This document shows, piece after piece, positions 1-7,557 of a stretch of DNA of 64,000 nt. The notes below the pieces were generated by a model that did not search any database, had not been told where the DNA came from, and was given only the letters and a program-made list of their open reading frames with translations. The stretch's first letter is position 1; each line of letters begins with the position of its first letter. The translations under genes and the position numbers were made by a program. The DNA comes from JAEUQQ01 sp963697285 (GTDB lineage Bacteria > Acidobacteriota > Vicinamibacteria > Vicinamibacterales > JAFNAJ01), in the NCBI GenBank assembly GCA_963697285.1, contig CAVONI010000004.1:1-64000 (forward strand), given 5' to 3'.

Positions 1-2235
1 CAGCTGGCGCGAGGTCGGGCGCATGTCGTCGCGCTCGTCGAGCGCGCGCTGGTCGCCGTAGCCGACGTACAGCGCGGTCTGCCAGTTGATCTTGTAGGTG
101 AAGAGCACCGACGCCTCGAGGTCGCCGGCCTCCGGGTCCACGGGAAACGGGAAGAGCGCGGGCTCGCTCCTCGTCGCCACCCACTGGCCGATCAGGCGCA
201 GGTAGGCGCGCGAGGAGATGTGCAGCAGCGCTTTCGCGCGCAGGACGTCGGCTGTGAACAGCCGCTCGTCGGTGCCATCGCGTCCCGGGACGTCGAGCCA
301 GCGCCGGGCGGCGAGCAGGTCGAGGGTGAGCCGCACCCACGGCCGCAGCGTCGCGAAGACGTTCAGGTCGGCGCCGCTCCCCACCCGGACGTTGTAGAGG
401 TCCACCATCTCGCCGACGGTGCCCTGCACGCCGACGCGGGTGACCGTCCGCGACGGATCGATCTGGGCGTTGAACTCGACGTATGTGGTCGAGAGCAGCT
501 GGTCGCCGGTGCGCTCCGCGTCGAAGTGCACGAGGGCGCCCGCCTGGAGGTTCCGGCTGCCGATGACGAAGACGCCTGGAGTGACGAGGCGCTGCAGCAC
601 CCGCCCTTCACGGTCCTCAGAGTAGACCAGCGCCACCTGGGGCCGTGCCTGGCGGATGACACCGTCGGGATAGACGTTCCACCCGCCCTGGATTGTCGCC
701 TCCCGGTAGCCCACGCGCGGGACGAATCCGGCGTCGGCCCTGAAGCCATCAGCGAAGTCGCGATAGCGAACGAGCCAGAAGGGCCGGCGCTCCGCGTGGG
801 TCCAGGAGGCGACCAGGCCGTGGCCCGAGAGGCGTCGGCCGTCCCACTCCGGGGTGAGTTCGGGGCGGTCTGGTGTGTCGGTTTCGCTCCAGAGCAGTTG
901 GGCGGAGATGCGGTCTGCGCGCGAGACGCGCCACAGGACGTCTGGACCGAACACACGGTTGGAGCCGCCGCCGTCCACCTCGCGATCGGTGAGCAGCGCG
1001 CCGACGTACGACGCGCCAAGGTCGTGCCTGACGCGGGCGATTCCGGCAAACGAGCCGAAGTCCTGCGGCGCGAGGCCGGAGCCGGCTGGCCCGGGCAGGA
1101 TTACGGAACCGCCGCCGCGGTCGTCAGCGGCGAGCACCGCGTAGGACGAGTTGCCCACGCGACCCGTCGCGCGCCCGCCCCAGCGCGGGGAGGTGATCGT
1201 CCGCGTGTAGACCGCCTGGATCGGGGTGTCGAACAGCTCGACCCCCTCCATGAAGAAGGGGCGCTTCTCCGGGTAGAAGAGGGCGAAGCGGTTGTTCACG
1301 GCAAGCTGCGCGACGTCGGCCTCCACCTGCGAGAAGTCGGGGTTGATCGTGACGTCGATGGCGTTGCCGGCCGCGGGCTGCCACTTCACGTCGATCCCGA
1401 GGTCGCCGTCGCGCTCCGCGTCGCCCAGAGGCGCGCCCGGGGCGAGGGCCGTCTCCACGGCCTGGCCGCTCGCGTAGGGGGCGAGCACGAGCCCACCCGA
1501 GGCGGGCAGGCCCGAGAGTCCGACGAGCGGCTGCGCGTGGCAGATGAGGCAGTCTGACCCGCGCGGGATGGGCCGGCTGTGGATGAAGTAGCGGTAGTCA
1601 CGCGGGTAGTTGCGCCAGACCAGGATCCGCCACTGCTGCGCGTCCTCCCTCGAGTACCGCAACGACGAGAACGGGATGCGCATCTCGGCCGCCCAGCCGA
1701 ACTCGGTGACCCGGGCGGCGGTGTCGTAGAAGAAGTCCGGCGAGAAGTCCTCGTTCTGCGACGCGTCGTTGTAGATCGCGTCGCCCTGCTGGCCGCGGGC
1801 GTTCACCCGCAACTCCACGGCGGTCATCCCGTCGCCACGGGTGTCGAGGAACACCGCCACGTTGTCGTCGGTGCCGACGATCTCGTCGCGCTCGACGAAG
1901 GGCGCCCGGATGCGGGACGGGGCAGGGTCCTCGCACCGCAGCGCGACGTAGAGGTAACGGTCGTCGTAGGTGACCCAGGCCACGGTCCTGGCCTTGGGAA
2001 GCAGGTTGTCGCCCGGCTGGGTCTCCCAGAACTGGTCGATGACGGCCGCGCCTCGCCAGCCGGGGTCGGTCAGGTCGCCGTCGAGCCGGATCTCGCCTGC
2101 GGCACGCTCGAGCCTCAGCGGAGGCGCAGGTTCGGGTGGCTGCGCGACCGAGGGAACCGAGATGAGCAGGGCGAAAACGGCGGCGACGGGCGCGGTCACC
2201 CGGCCCGTGAGCGTGTTCCTGGCTCCGTGCTTCAC
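1..2235 (-). CDS. DUF5916 / CBM9-like secreted protein (3' end outside window)
   Basis: The gene starts with GTG at 2235, preceded by an AGGAGG ribosome site at 2238-2247, and runs off the left edge, giving 745 visible codons. Residues 1-31 form a signal peptide ending around VPSVAQ. A carbohydrate-binding family 9-like domain follows (LDGDLTDPGW, then a YDDRYLYVALRCED strand pair), and from about residue 260 the DUF5916 outer-membrane-like region begins, with INPDFSQVEAD and FALFYPEKRPFFMEG. These are hallmark motifs of the family, which is abundant in Acidobacteriota and Bacteroidota. A CLICH (CxxCH) haem-c-like motif sits at residues 229-233, inside the hinge between the two domains. The likely location is the outer membrane. 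The substrate is unknown; sugar or hydroxamate binding has been suggested for CBM9-like domains, but nothing here proves it. Confidence 0.85.
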   Translation of the reverse strand, partial: MKHGARNTLTGRVTAPVAAVFALLISVPSVAQPPEPAPPLRLERAAGEIRLDGDLTDPGWRGAAVIDQFWETQPGDNLLPKARTVAWVTYDDRYLYVALRCEDPAPSRIRAPFVERDEIVGTDDNVAVFLDTRGDGMTAVELRVNARGQQGDAIYNDASQNEDFSPDFFYDTAARVTEFGWAAEMRIPFSSLRYSREDAQQWRILVWRNYPRDYRYFIHSRPIPRGSDCLICHAQPLVGLSGLPASGGLVLAPYASGQAVETALAPGAPLGDAERDGDLGIDVKWQPAAGNAIDVTINPDFSQVEADVAQLAVNNRFALFYPEKRPFFMEGVELFDTPIQAVYTRTITSPRWGGRATGRVGNSSYAVLAADDRGGGSVILPGPAGSGLAPQDFGSFAGIARVRHDLGASYVGALLTDREVDGGGSNRVFGPDVLWRVSRADRISAQLLWSETDTPDRPELTPEWDGRRLSGHGLVASWTHAERRPFWLVRYRDFADGFRADAGFVPRVGYREATIQGGWNVYPDGVIRQARPQVALVYSEDREGRVLQRLVTPGVFVIGSRNLQAGALVHFDAERTGDQLLSTTYVEFNAQIDPSRTVTRVGVQGTVGEMVDLYNVRVGSGADLNVFATLRPWVRLTLDLLAARRWLDVPGRDGTDERLFTADVLRAKALLHISSRAYLRLIGQWVATRSEPALFPFPVDPEAGDLEASVLFTYKINWQTALYVGYGDQRALDERDDMRPTSRQL

Positions 2236-2652
2236 GGCCTCCTCCTTCGTTCTCCCACGCCTGCCTCAACCGCTCACACGGTCACAACGGTGTCGGCTGC
2301 CATGGTCGTGGCCACGATGTCCACCATCCCTCCCACGGCGATTCGGACGGCCGCGGAAGGTCGCACCGGACGTCCTTCTTCGCGCGCTTGTCGAAGGCCG
2401 TGTAAAAGGCATCGATCTGGAGGCGTCCGCCCTCGTCATAGTCCTAGACGTGGAACAGGCGCGTGCGTTCCTCGAAGCGGATGACGCGCGTGGAGACGAC
2501 GGTATCGCGATTCGAGAAGGGCCTGGCGCAAGCGGGGAGGAACTCGGCTGGTTGGCAAACCGCCGCCTTCAGCCTCTCGGCCACCTCACCGCATCGACCG
2601 GCCAGCTGGGTGCGGGGACGGGGCTAGAACGCGTGGGAATCGCGTTCTTATC
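2236..2652. other. Intergenic stretch with no gene I can name
   Basis: No convincing gene is seen. On the minus strand, about 2300-2517, one frame reads like coding sequence (STRVIRFEERTRLFHV, stop, DYDEGGRLQIDAFYTAF) but is broken by a stop codon and has no start. It may be the tail of a decayed gene. I do not recognise the family. Confidence 0.3.
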
Positions 2653-2693
2653 TGTCTACCACGCTAGACACGTGCGTCGTGCATCCGTTATCT
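2653..2693 (+). promoter_or_regulatory. hicAB promoter with overlapping palindromic operator
   Basis: A sigma70-like promoter is readable as TAGACA (2665-2670), a 17-base spacer, then TTATCT (2688-2693). The perfect inverted repeat TGTCTA-N6-TAGACA (2653-2670) has its right arm coincident with the -35 element. The GTG of hicA lies only 7 bases after the -10, so the transcript would be leaderless. In known HicAB systems the HTH of HicB binds an operator over its own promoter, and this arrangement fits that. The binding itself is inferred. Confidence 0.6.
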
Positions 2694-2700
2694 TGATCTC

Positions 2701-2907
2701 GTGACGGCCAAAGACCTTCGGCGCATTTTGAAGGCCTTCGGCTGCGTGGAGTGCCGGCAGCGAGGTTCGCATCTCCGCATCGAATGCGGCCGGTGCGTCA
2801 CGACCGTGCCGGTTCACCCAGGTGAGGACATCGGCCCCGGGTTGCTGCGCCGGATTGAGCGTGACCTGGAACCGTGTCTTGGAAAGGGTTGGTTGAGGAA
2901 GCCGTGA
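2701..2907 (+). CDS. hicA: HicA-type mRNA interferase toxin
   Basis: This 68-residue protein has the HicA double-stranded-RNA-binding-like fold. The N-terminus (KDLRRILKAFGC) is followed by the GSHLRIE segment carrying the expected catalytic histidine, and then by VPVHPGEDIGPGLLRRI, the usual HicA C-terminal helix entry. HicA toxins cleave mRNA without depending on the ribosome. The GTG start at 2701 has no leader or Shine-Dalgarno sequence. Its stop codon overlaps the GTG of the following antitoxin gene (GTGA). The extra cysteines (CVEC, ECGRC, CLGK) are unusual for such a short HicA. Length and gene order are standard. Confidence 0.85.
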   Translation: MTAKDLRRILKAFGCVECRQRGSHLRIECGRCVTTVPVHPGEDIGPGLLRRIERDLEPCLGKGWLRKP

Positions 2908-3296
2908 AGTCCTATCGCGTCACCTATGAGCGGGACCGGGCGGGATGGTGGGTCGCCTCCGTGCGTGGAGTCCGCGGATGCCACACACAGGGTCGCACCG
3001 TGGACGAGGCGCGGCGCCGTATCCGCGAGGCGCTGGAGCTCTTTGCCGACGACGCCCGCACCGCCGAGATCGTGGATGAGGTGAAGCTGCCGACGGCGGC
3101 GACACGAGCGATCCGGGTGTACGCGACTTCTCGCAAGCGGGCCGACGAGGAAGACCGCCGCGCAGCCCTCGCGGCTCGTCGCGCCGTTCGCGTCCTGCGA
3201 ACCGGGAGGCTGAAGATGAGCGCGCGCGACGCCGCACGCCTGCTGGGGCTGTCGCATCAGCGGGTGCATCAGCTTTCGCAGGAGGACGCCGAGTAG
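2904..3296 (+). CDS. hicB: HicB-type antitoxin with C-terminal HTH
   Basis: This 130-residue protein starts at GTG 2904, overlapping the hicA stop by four bases; a longer reading from 2874 would run deep into hicA. Residues 1-50 form the partially degraded RNase-H-like HicB fold (YRVTYERDRAGWWVASV, then GCHTQGRTVDEARRRIREAL). A basic linker follows, and residues about 105-130 are a helix-turn-helix (SARDAARLLGLSHQRVHQLS), which probably binds the palindrome upstream of hicA. The product should neutralise HicA and repress the operon. Identification rests on gene order, overlap and domain order. Confidence 0.85.
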   Translation: MKSYRVTYERDRAGWWVASVRGVRGCHTQGRTVDEARRRIREALELFADDARTAEIVDEVKLPTAATRAIRVYATSRKRADEEDRRAALAARRAVRVLRTGRLKMSARDAARLLGLSHQRVHQLSQEDAE

Positions 3297-3426
3297 CACG
3301 CCGGCAGGGACAGCCCCCCGGCACGCCTCGCGAGCGGGACGGCTGTTGCAGCGGCCAGGAGACGATCGTCCGCAGGAAGTCGCGGCGATGGAGTGCTCCA
3401 TACGCACGCCTTTCATGAGTCGCCCC

Positions 3427-3680
3427 CTATCTGCCGAACGACTGCGAGATCGCCTTCGTCGCCTTGCTCCAGTTCGCGTAGAACGCCCAGAGGTACAGCG
3501 CTTCGAGCTCGGCCTCCTCGCTCCTCGCGATCTCAACGCGGTATGCCATGTTTGCGGCGCAGCTTGTCGAACACCTGCTGGGCGGGCTTGGTACGCCCGG
3601 CCTTCACGTCGGCGGCGCCGCGCTGGATCCCATCGGGGTTGGCGCCATCGTGCGGTTCTGAGGAACGGTGACGCACGGGC
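3427..3680 (-). pseudogene. Remnant of a second toxin-antitoxin locus (Phd-like antitoxin tail plus ParE/RelE N-terminus)
   Basis: On the minus strand from about 3680 one frame reads GAADVKAGRTKPAQQVFDKL and ends in a TGA. This looks like the C-terminal tail of a Phd/ParD-type antitoxin, but no start is present. Overlapping its end, ATG 3549 opens a 40-codon ORF (stop at 3427) beginning MAYRVEIARSEEAELEALYL, which resembles the first strand and helix of ParE/RelE toxins. The rest of the toxin (normally 90-100 residues) is missing. The antitoxin-then-toxin order and their overlap are typical, so I read it as a decayed TA operon. No other gene is apparent between 3297 and 3722. Confidence 0.45.
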
Positions 3681-3722
3681 ACACCCGCGGGCGTGCACGT
3701 CGGTGTATCGAGGCGGAGGTGC

Positions 3723-4322
3723 TCAGGGCGCCATCGCGGTGGCGGTCGCCGACGCGTCGACGAGCCGACGCATCTCGCGGTTGACCAACCAGCTCAGCGC
3801 GAGCAGCAACCCGGCCATCGTCGCGAAACTCGCCACCACCAGTCGCGTGCTCCAGAACTCGTCCAACAGGTCACCGGCCGCCACGCCCAGGCCGACGAAG
3901 GAGGCAGCCCAGATCGCCGACGTGAGCAGCGTGGTGATCGCGAAACGACCGCGCGACATGGCCGAGAGGCCGAAGGCCAACGACAGAGGCGTCCGCAAGC
4001 CCTTTGCGTAGCGCTTCAGCAGGCAGATCCAGACCGCGTGTCGCGCGATCACGCGCGTCAGCATGCCCGTGCGACCCTCCCACTTCGGGAACCGGCGCAG
4101 CGCGCCCGGTCCGAATCGACGCCCCAACTCGAAACGCACGAGGTCTCCCGCGACCGCACCCCACCACACGGCGAAGACCGCGGGCACCGCGTCGAGCCAC
4201 CCCAGGGTGGAGGCGTACCCTGCCGCGATGGGCAGCGGACCGGTCTTGATGAACGCGTACGCGAAAAGCACGACATAGAGCCAGCCGGGCGAGCTGCTGG
4301 CGAACCGTTCCAGTTCCTGCAC
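3723..4322 (-). CDS. DedA/VTT-family inner-membrane protein
   Basis: This is a 199-residue polytopic membrane protein. I chose GTG 4322 (VQELERFASSSPGW), which has GAGG about 8 bases upstream and gives the usual DedA length; the longer open frame upstream is not protein-like. Hydrophobic segments lie near residues 12-30, 35-60, 110-135 and 145-165. The central portion (GAVAGDLVRFELGRRFG, then LKRYAKGLRTPLSLAFGLSAM) matches the SNARE-associated/VTT pattern of glycine-rich loop plus basic residues. DedA proteins are linked to polyprenyl- or phospholipid flipping. The substrate here is unknown. No operon partner is seen. Confidence 0.75.
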   Translation of the reverse strand: MQELERFASSSPGWLYVVLFAYAFIKTGPLPIAAGYASTLGWLDAVPAVFAVWWGAVAGDLVRFELGRRFGPGALRRFPKWEGRTGMLTRVIARHAVWICLLKRYAKGLRTPLSLAFGLSAMSRGRFAITTLLTSAIWAASFVGLGVAAGDLLDEFWSTRLVVASFATMAGLLLALSWLVNREMRRLVDASATATAMAP

Positions 4323-4563
4323 GGTCGACCTCGTCTGCGCATGGTATTCCGCTCGGGGTGAATCGGCCAGACGGAAGAACTGATGGTGTCCATCAGTTTT
4401 CTCGTCGCACGAGACGAACACGGGCCCGGCTTCTGTGGACGCGCCGCGCACAGCGCGACGATCGCCAACCTGGTTCGCTTTTGCATTGCGAGCCGCGCGC
4501 TGCAGGCTCAGACTCTCGGTGCCGGTCTCCGCGCCGGTGTGCCCCCTGGAAGCGAGGTCGCCA

Positions 4564-5718
4564 ATGCCCCGGCTGCGGGCCACTTCCCTTTCGATCGCCC
4601 CGGCATCGCCGGTCGCGCGCCCAGATGTCCGGTCGTTCCGTCTCGCTTTAATTGTCGTCGCGATCGCTGCCGCGTCGGCCTGCGGTCCTGGCCCGCAACA
4701 GATGCATGACGCGGTGACACAGAACCTGACGCCGGTCGTCGAACGGCTCCTGCAGGAACGCCCTGCACTGCTCGAGGAGCCGGTCCGCAGCAGGGGCCAG
4801 CGCGGGAGCCGCACCGTCATCCTGTCGCGCCCTCTCTACGACGCCGCCGCGGCCGGCCACCTCGACATGGTCAGGCTGCTGCTCGATCGCGGCGCCGACA
4901 TCGAGGGCGCTGGCATCCGGGGGCAGACGCCACTCTTCATCGCCGCGCGAGAAAGCCGCATGCCCGTGGTGCGGCTGCTGCTGCAACGTGGCGCAGGCGT
5001 CAACGTGCGCGGCGACGCGGGAACACCGCTGCACGGCGCAGCCGGCGGCGACAGTGCAGAGATTGTCGCGCTGCTCCTCGAGCACGGCGCACGCGTCGAT
5101 GCGGTCGACGACACGGGCGGAACGCCGCTGCATGCCGCCATGGGCATCAGCACGCAGCACGCCGACCGCGTGCTCCTGCTCGTGAACCACGGCGCTGACG
5201 TGAACGCCCGCAACGCCGACGGCGACACGCCCCTGCACCTCGTCGGCAACAACCCGTGGTCCTCATCGGTGCTGTGTGCCCGGGGAGCAGATCTCCCGGC
5301 ACGCAACAACGCGGGCAAGACGCCAGTCGACCAGGTGACCGACTCGAGGGATCCCGCATTCCGTCAATGGTTCCCCTCAGAAGAGGGCTGTCGAGGTCTC
5401 GCCGACACCTTTCGGAAGGACGGCATCGTGAGCGAGGACCGACGCGCTTTCGCGGTCGAGGTCTACAAGTGCGCCGCCGACTACAAGGGCGGCTGCAACA
5501 ACATGGGCGTGGCATACATGGCCGGCCGGGGCGTTGTCGCCGACCCCGTCCGCGCCGTGGAGCTCTATCGCAGGGCCTGCGACGCGGGCGACATGATCGG
5601 ATGCGCGAACCTCGGCGGCTGCTTCGAGACAGGTCGCGGTGTGACGCGTGATCCCGAGCGCGCCGGCGCGCTGTTGAAGAAGGCGTGCGCGGGGGGATAC
5701 GGCGAGGCCTGTCGCTGA
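4564..5718 (+). CDS. Ankyrin-repeat / Sel1-repeat lipoprotein
   Basis: The protein has 384 residues counted from ATG 4564, which follows GAGG by 8 bases; the open frame begins 129 bases earlier but lacks any signal there. A lipoprotein-type signal (FRLALIVVAIAAASAC) ends at Cys40. Five to six ankyrin repeats follow, with clear TPLH/TPLF helices (GQTPLFIAARESR, GTPLHGAAGGDSA, GDTPLHLVGNN). The last 110 residues are Sel1-like repeats (GCNNMGVAYMAGRGV, GCANLGGCFETGRGV) with paired cysteines spaced as in disulfide-rich Sel1/HcpA-like proteins. It is probably an exported protein-protein interaction scaffold. The partner is unknown. Confidence 0.8.
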   Translation: MPRLRATSLSIAPASPVARPDVRSFRLALIVVAIAAASACGPGPQQMHDAVTQNLTPVVERLLQERPALLEEPVRSRGQRGSRTVILSRPLYDAAAAGHLDMVRLLLDRGADIEGAGIRGQTPLFIAARESRMPVVRLLLQRGAGVNVRGDAGTPLHGAAGGDSAEIVALLLEHGARVDAVDDTGGTPLHAAMGISTQHADRVLLLVNHGADVNARNADGDTPLHLVGNNPWSSSVLCARGADLPARNNAGKTPVDQVTDSRDPAFRQWFPSEEGCRGLADTFRKDGIVSEDRRAFAVEVYKCAADYKGGCNNMGVAYMAGRGVVADPVRAVELYRRACDAGDMIGCANLGGCFETGRGVTRDPERAGALLKKACAGGYGEACR

Positions 5719-5790
5719 CCGGGGATGCCGATCTTCGTCGCCGCCGCCTCACCGCGGAGAGAGCGTGGCGTTGTCACCGCTGTAGCGACG

Positions 5791-6096
5791 CTACGCGCCG
5801 GTGTGCTTCTCGCGCACACTGCGCACCTTGTCGGCCAGTGTCTGGTCGCGGTCGGTCCGTGTGCCTACACGCAGTGTGGTGCTCACTCGCGGAGCGCCCA
5901 TCCCGTGCACCACCTCGTGGCAGCGCTTCACCGCTGCGAACACCTCGTCCCACTCTCCTTCGACGTTGGTGCCGTTGGCGTGCAGCGCGGTGGTCAGTCG
6001 CGCCTCGGCGAACACGCGCTCGCACGCGGCCACATAGGACGACAGCGACGTGCCCACGCCGAGCGGCACGACCGACACATCGATGAGCACCTTCAC
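5791..6096 (-). CDS. MTH1187/YkoF-like thiamine-binding protein
   Basis: This 101-residue protein starts at GTG 6096, six bases after AGGAGGG. It begins KVLIDVSVVPLGVGTSLSSYV and carries TALHANGTNVEGEWDEVF and KRCHEVVHGMGAPRVSTTLR, the signature strands of the MTH1187 (DUF77) family. Members form small oligomers that bind thiamine or related compounds in the cytoplasm. It stands alone. The length equals the family norm. Confidence 0.85.
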   Translation of the reverse strand: MKVLIDVSVVPLGVGTSLSSYVAACERVFAEARLTTALHANGTNVEGEWDEVFAAVKRCHEVVHGMGAPRVSTTLRVGTRTDRDQTLADKVRSVREKHTGA

Positions 6097-6166
6097 GTGT
6101 TTCCCTCCTGAGAGCTCTTTCCCGACGCGGGCGTTGCAGCCGATCGTGGGTTCCCTCGTGCGAGCT

Positions 6167-6300
6167 ACGTCCGCAGGATCTTGTCCATCGCCTTGCCTCG
6201 CGCCAGTTCGTCGATGAGCTTGTCGAGGTCGCGAATCTCGCGCCCGATCATCTCACGGCCTGTGCGACACGGCTCGACCTCGCGGCCGCGCGGCCCACGG
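6167..6300 (-). pseudogene. Short coding-like remnant, related pieces also near 28.09 kb and 30.95 kb
   Basis: On the minus strand a frame without a proper start reads EVEPCRTGREMIGREIRDL followed by DELARGKAMDKILRT and a TAG at 6169-6167. Two parts of this peptide recur elsewhere: CRTGREMIG next to 28090, and RGRAMERILRT-stop near 30945, both on the same strand. At DNA level, the 20 bases CCGATCATCTCACGGCCTGT are shared between about 6245 and 28082. I do not recognise the family. It may be the tail of a gene that spread and decayed, or a functional short ORF starting at the internal ATG. Confidence 0.35.
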
Positions 6301-6321
6301 TGTGGCGCCGCACGGAGTTCC

Positions 6322-7296
6322 TTACGCGATGCCGATGACGATTGCCCCTATCCGCCTCTCGCTCTCGACGAGGCGATGCGCTTCGGCCGCCTGCTCCATT
6401 GGCAAGACGCGATCGACCACCGGCCTGATGTCGCCACGCTCGATCATGACCCGCAGCGTCTCAAGTTCCTCCTTCGTCTCGCGCGCGAACGCGAAACGGG
6501 CGGTCTTGTCGGTGAAGCGCGTCGTCACGACCGAGCGGGCCATGACGGAGAGGCGGGGATTGCCGCACAGGTAACGACCGCCCGGACGCAGCGCGCGGAT
6601 GCAGGCGCTGTAGCCGCTCCGCGGCACCATGTCGAAGATGACATCGAAGCGGGGGCCGGCGGTGGTGAAGTCGTCACGGGTGTAGTCGACGAAGTCGTCG
6701 GCGCCCATGCGCCGGACGAATGCCTCCTTGATGCCGTGATCGACGCCGGTGACGTGCCCTCCCATGGCCCTGGCAATCTGCACCGCGTGCACGCCGATGC
6801 TGCCGCCGGCCCCGTTCACCAACACCGCATCGCGAGGCGCGATCTGCGCGAGCCGCATGAAGTGCAACGCGTTGAGTCCGCCCAGCGGGACCGCGGCGGC
6901 TTCCGTGAAGGTCATGGTGCGGGGCATGGGGGCGATCGCCGAGCTGGCCGGCAACACGGCGTACTCGGCGTAGGTGCCGAGTCGCAGCCCCGACGATCCG
7001 AAGATGGCCTCACCAACCGAGAACCCGGTCGCGCCAGGTCCGAGCGCCGCCACCTCGCCGGCGAAATACGCGCCCAGGATCCGGCGACGTGGCCTGCGCA
7101 CACCGATCGCGAGCCGCAGCGGCAGCCAGAACCACTTCACCTCGTATCTGAAACTGCGCAACTCGCAATCGGCCTTGGTGGCTTCGGCGGCGCGGACCCT
7201 GACGAGGATCTCGCCCTGGCCGGGTTGGGGCGTGGGAACGTCCTCCACGTGGAGCACGTCGGGAGCGCCGTACCGTGAGTAGCAGAGGGCCTTCAT
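6322..7296 (-). CDS. NAD(P)-dependent MDR-family oxidoreductase (quinone-reductase-like)
   Basis: The protein has 324 residues from ATG 7296. It is a medium-chain dehydrogenase/reductase without the structural zinc cysteines. The GroES-like N-terminal half (residues 1-120; RYGAPDVLHVEDVPTPQPGQ) is followed by the Rossmann nucleotide-binding half, whose GAGGSIGVHAVQIARAMG at about 145-162 is the glycine-rich quinone-reductase motif. The C-terminus (GDIRPVVDRVLPMEQAAEAH) is typical of YhdH/qor-like enzymes. The reaction is probably NADPH-dependent reduction of quinones or enones in the cytoplasm. The gene is divergent from the TPR gene at 7558, with 261 bases between them in which I see no gene. 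Confidence 0.8.
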   Translation of the reverse strand: MKALCYSRYGAPDVLHVEDVPTPQPGQGEILVRVRAAEATKADCELRSFRYEVKWFWLPLRLAIGVRRPRRRILGAYFAGEVAALGPGATGFSVGEAIFGSSGLRLGTYAEYAVLPASSAIAPMPRTMTFTEAAAVPLGGLNALHFMRLAQIAPRDAVLVNGAGGSIGVHAVQIARAMGGHVTGVDHGIKEAFVRRMGADDFVDYTRDDFTTAGPRFDVIFDMVPRSGYSACIRALRPGGRYLCGNPRLSVMARSVVTTRFTDKTARFAFARETKEELETLRVMIERGDIRPVVDRVLPMEQAAEAHRLVESERRIGAIVIGIA

Positions 7297-7557
7297 GGAT
7301 GTCTCTCACTCGAGTGACTTGCCGGCCGCACGCCACCCTGCAGGACTGCGGGTCGACCCTGCCGACTCAGGTCATTCAGATGGTTTGTCGCGGATGCCGC
7401 GCGGCCCCAACGCACTGCAGGATATGTCAGGGTCGCGCAGCGCGATGCCGGCATCGAACTGTCCAGCCGCCACGAATCCCGGGATCGTCAGGGTCGCCGT
7501 GTCCTTCAGGCCTTGTCCCCCGGTGGACTCGACGAGCAATTGGGGCAGAATACTGGG

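Noticed and set aside
220..1557. Long plus-strand open frame opposite the DUF5916 gene
   Set aside because: It is Arg/Glu/Val-rich with no family-like motifs and lies fully on the complementary strand of a gene with signal peptide, ribosome site and domain motifs.
3300..3420. Minus-strand RRDFLRT-like Tat-signal fragment near 3380
   Set aside because: It is only eight or so residues in one frame with no continuation, so chance is likely.
7372..7557. Minus-strand tail reading TGGQGLKDTATLTIPGF ahead of the TPR gene
   Set aside because: It looks faintly protein-like but belongs to a long antisense frame, lacks a start and matches no family I know.
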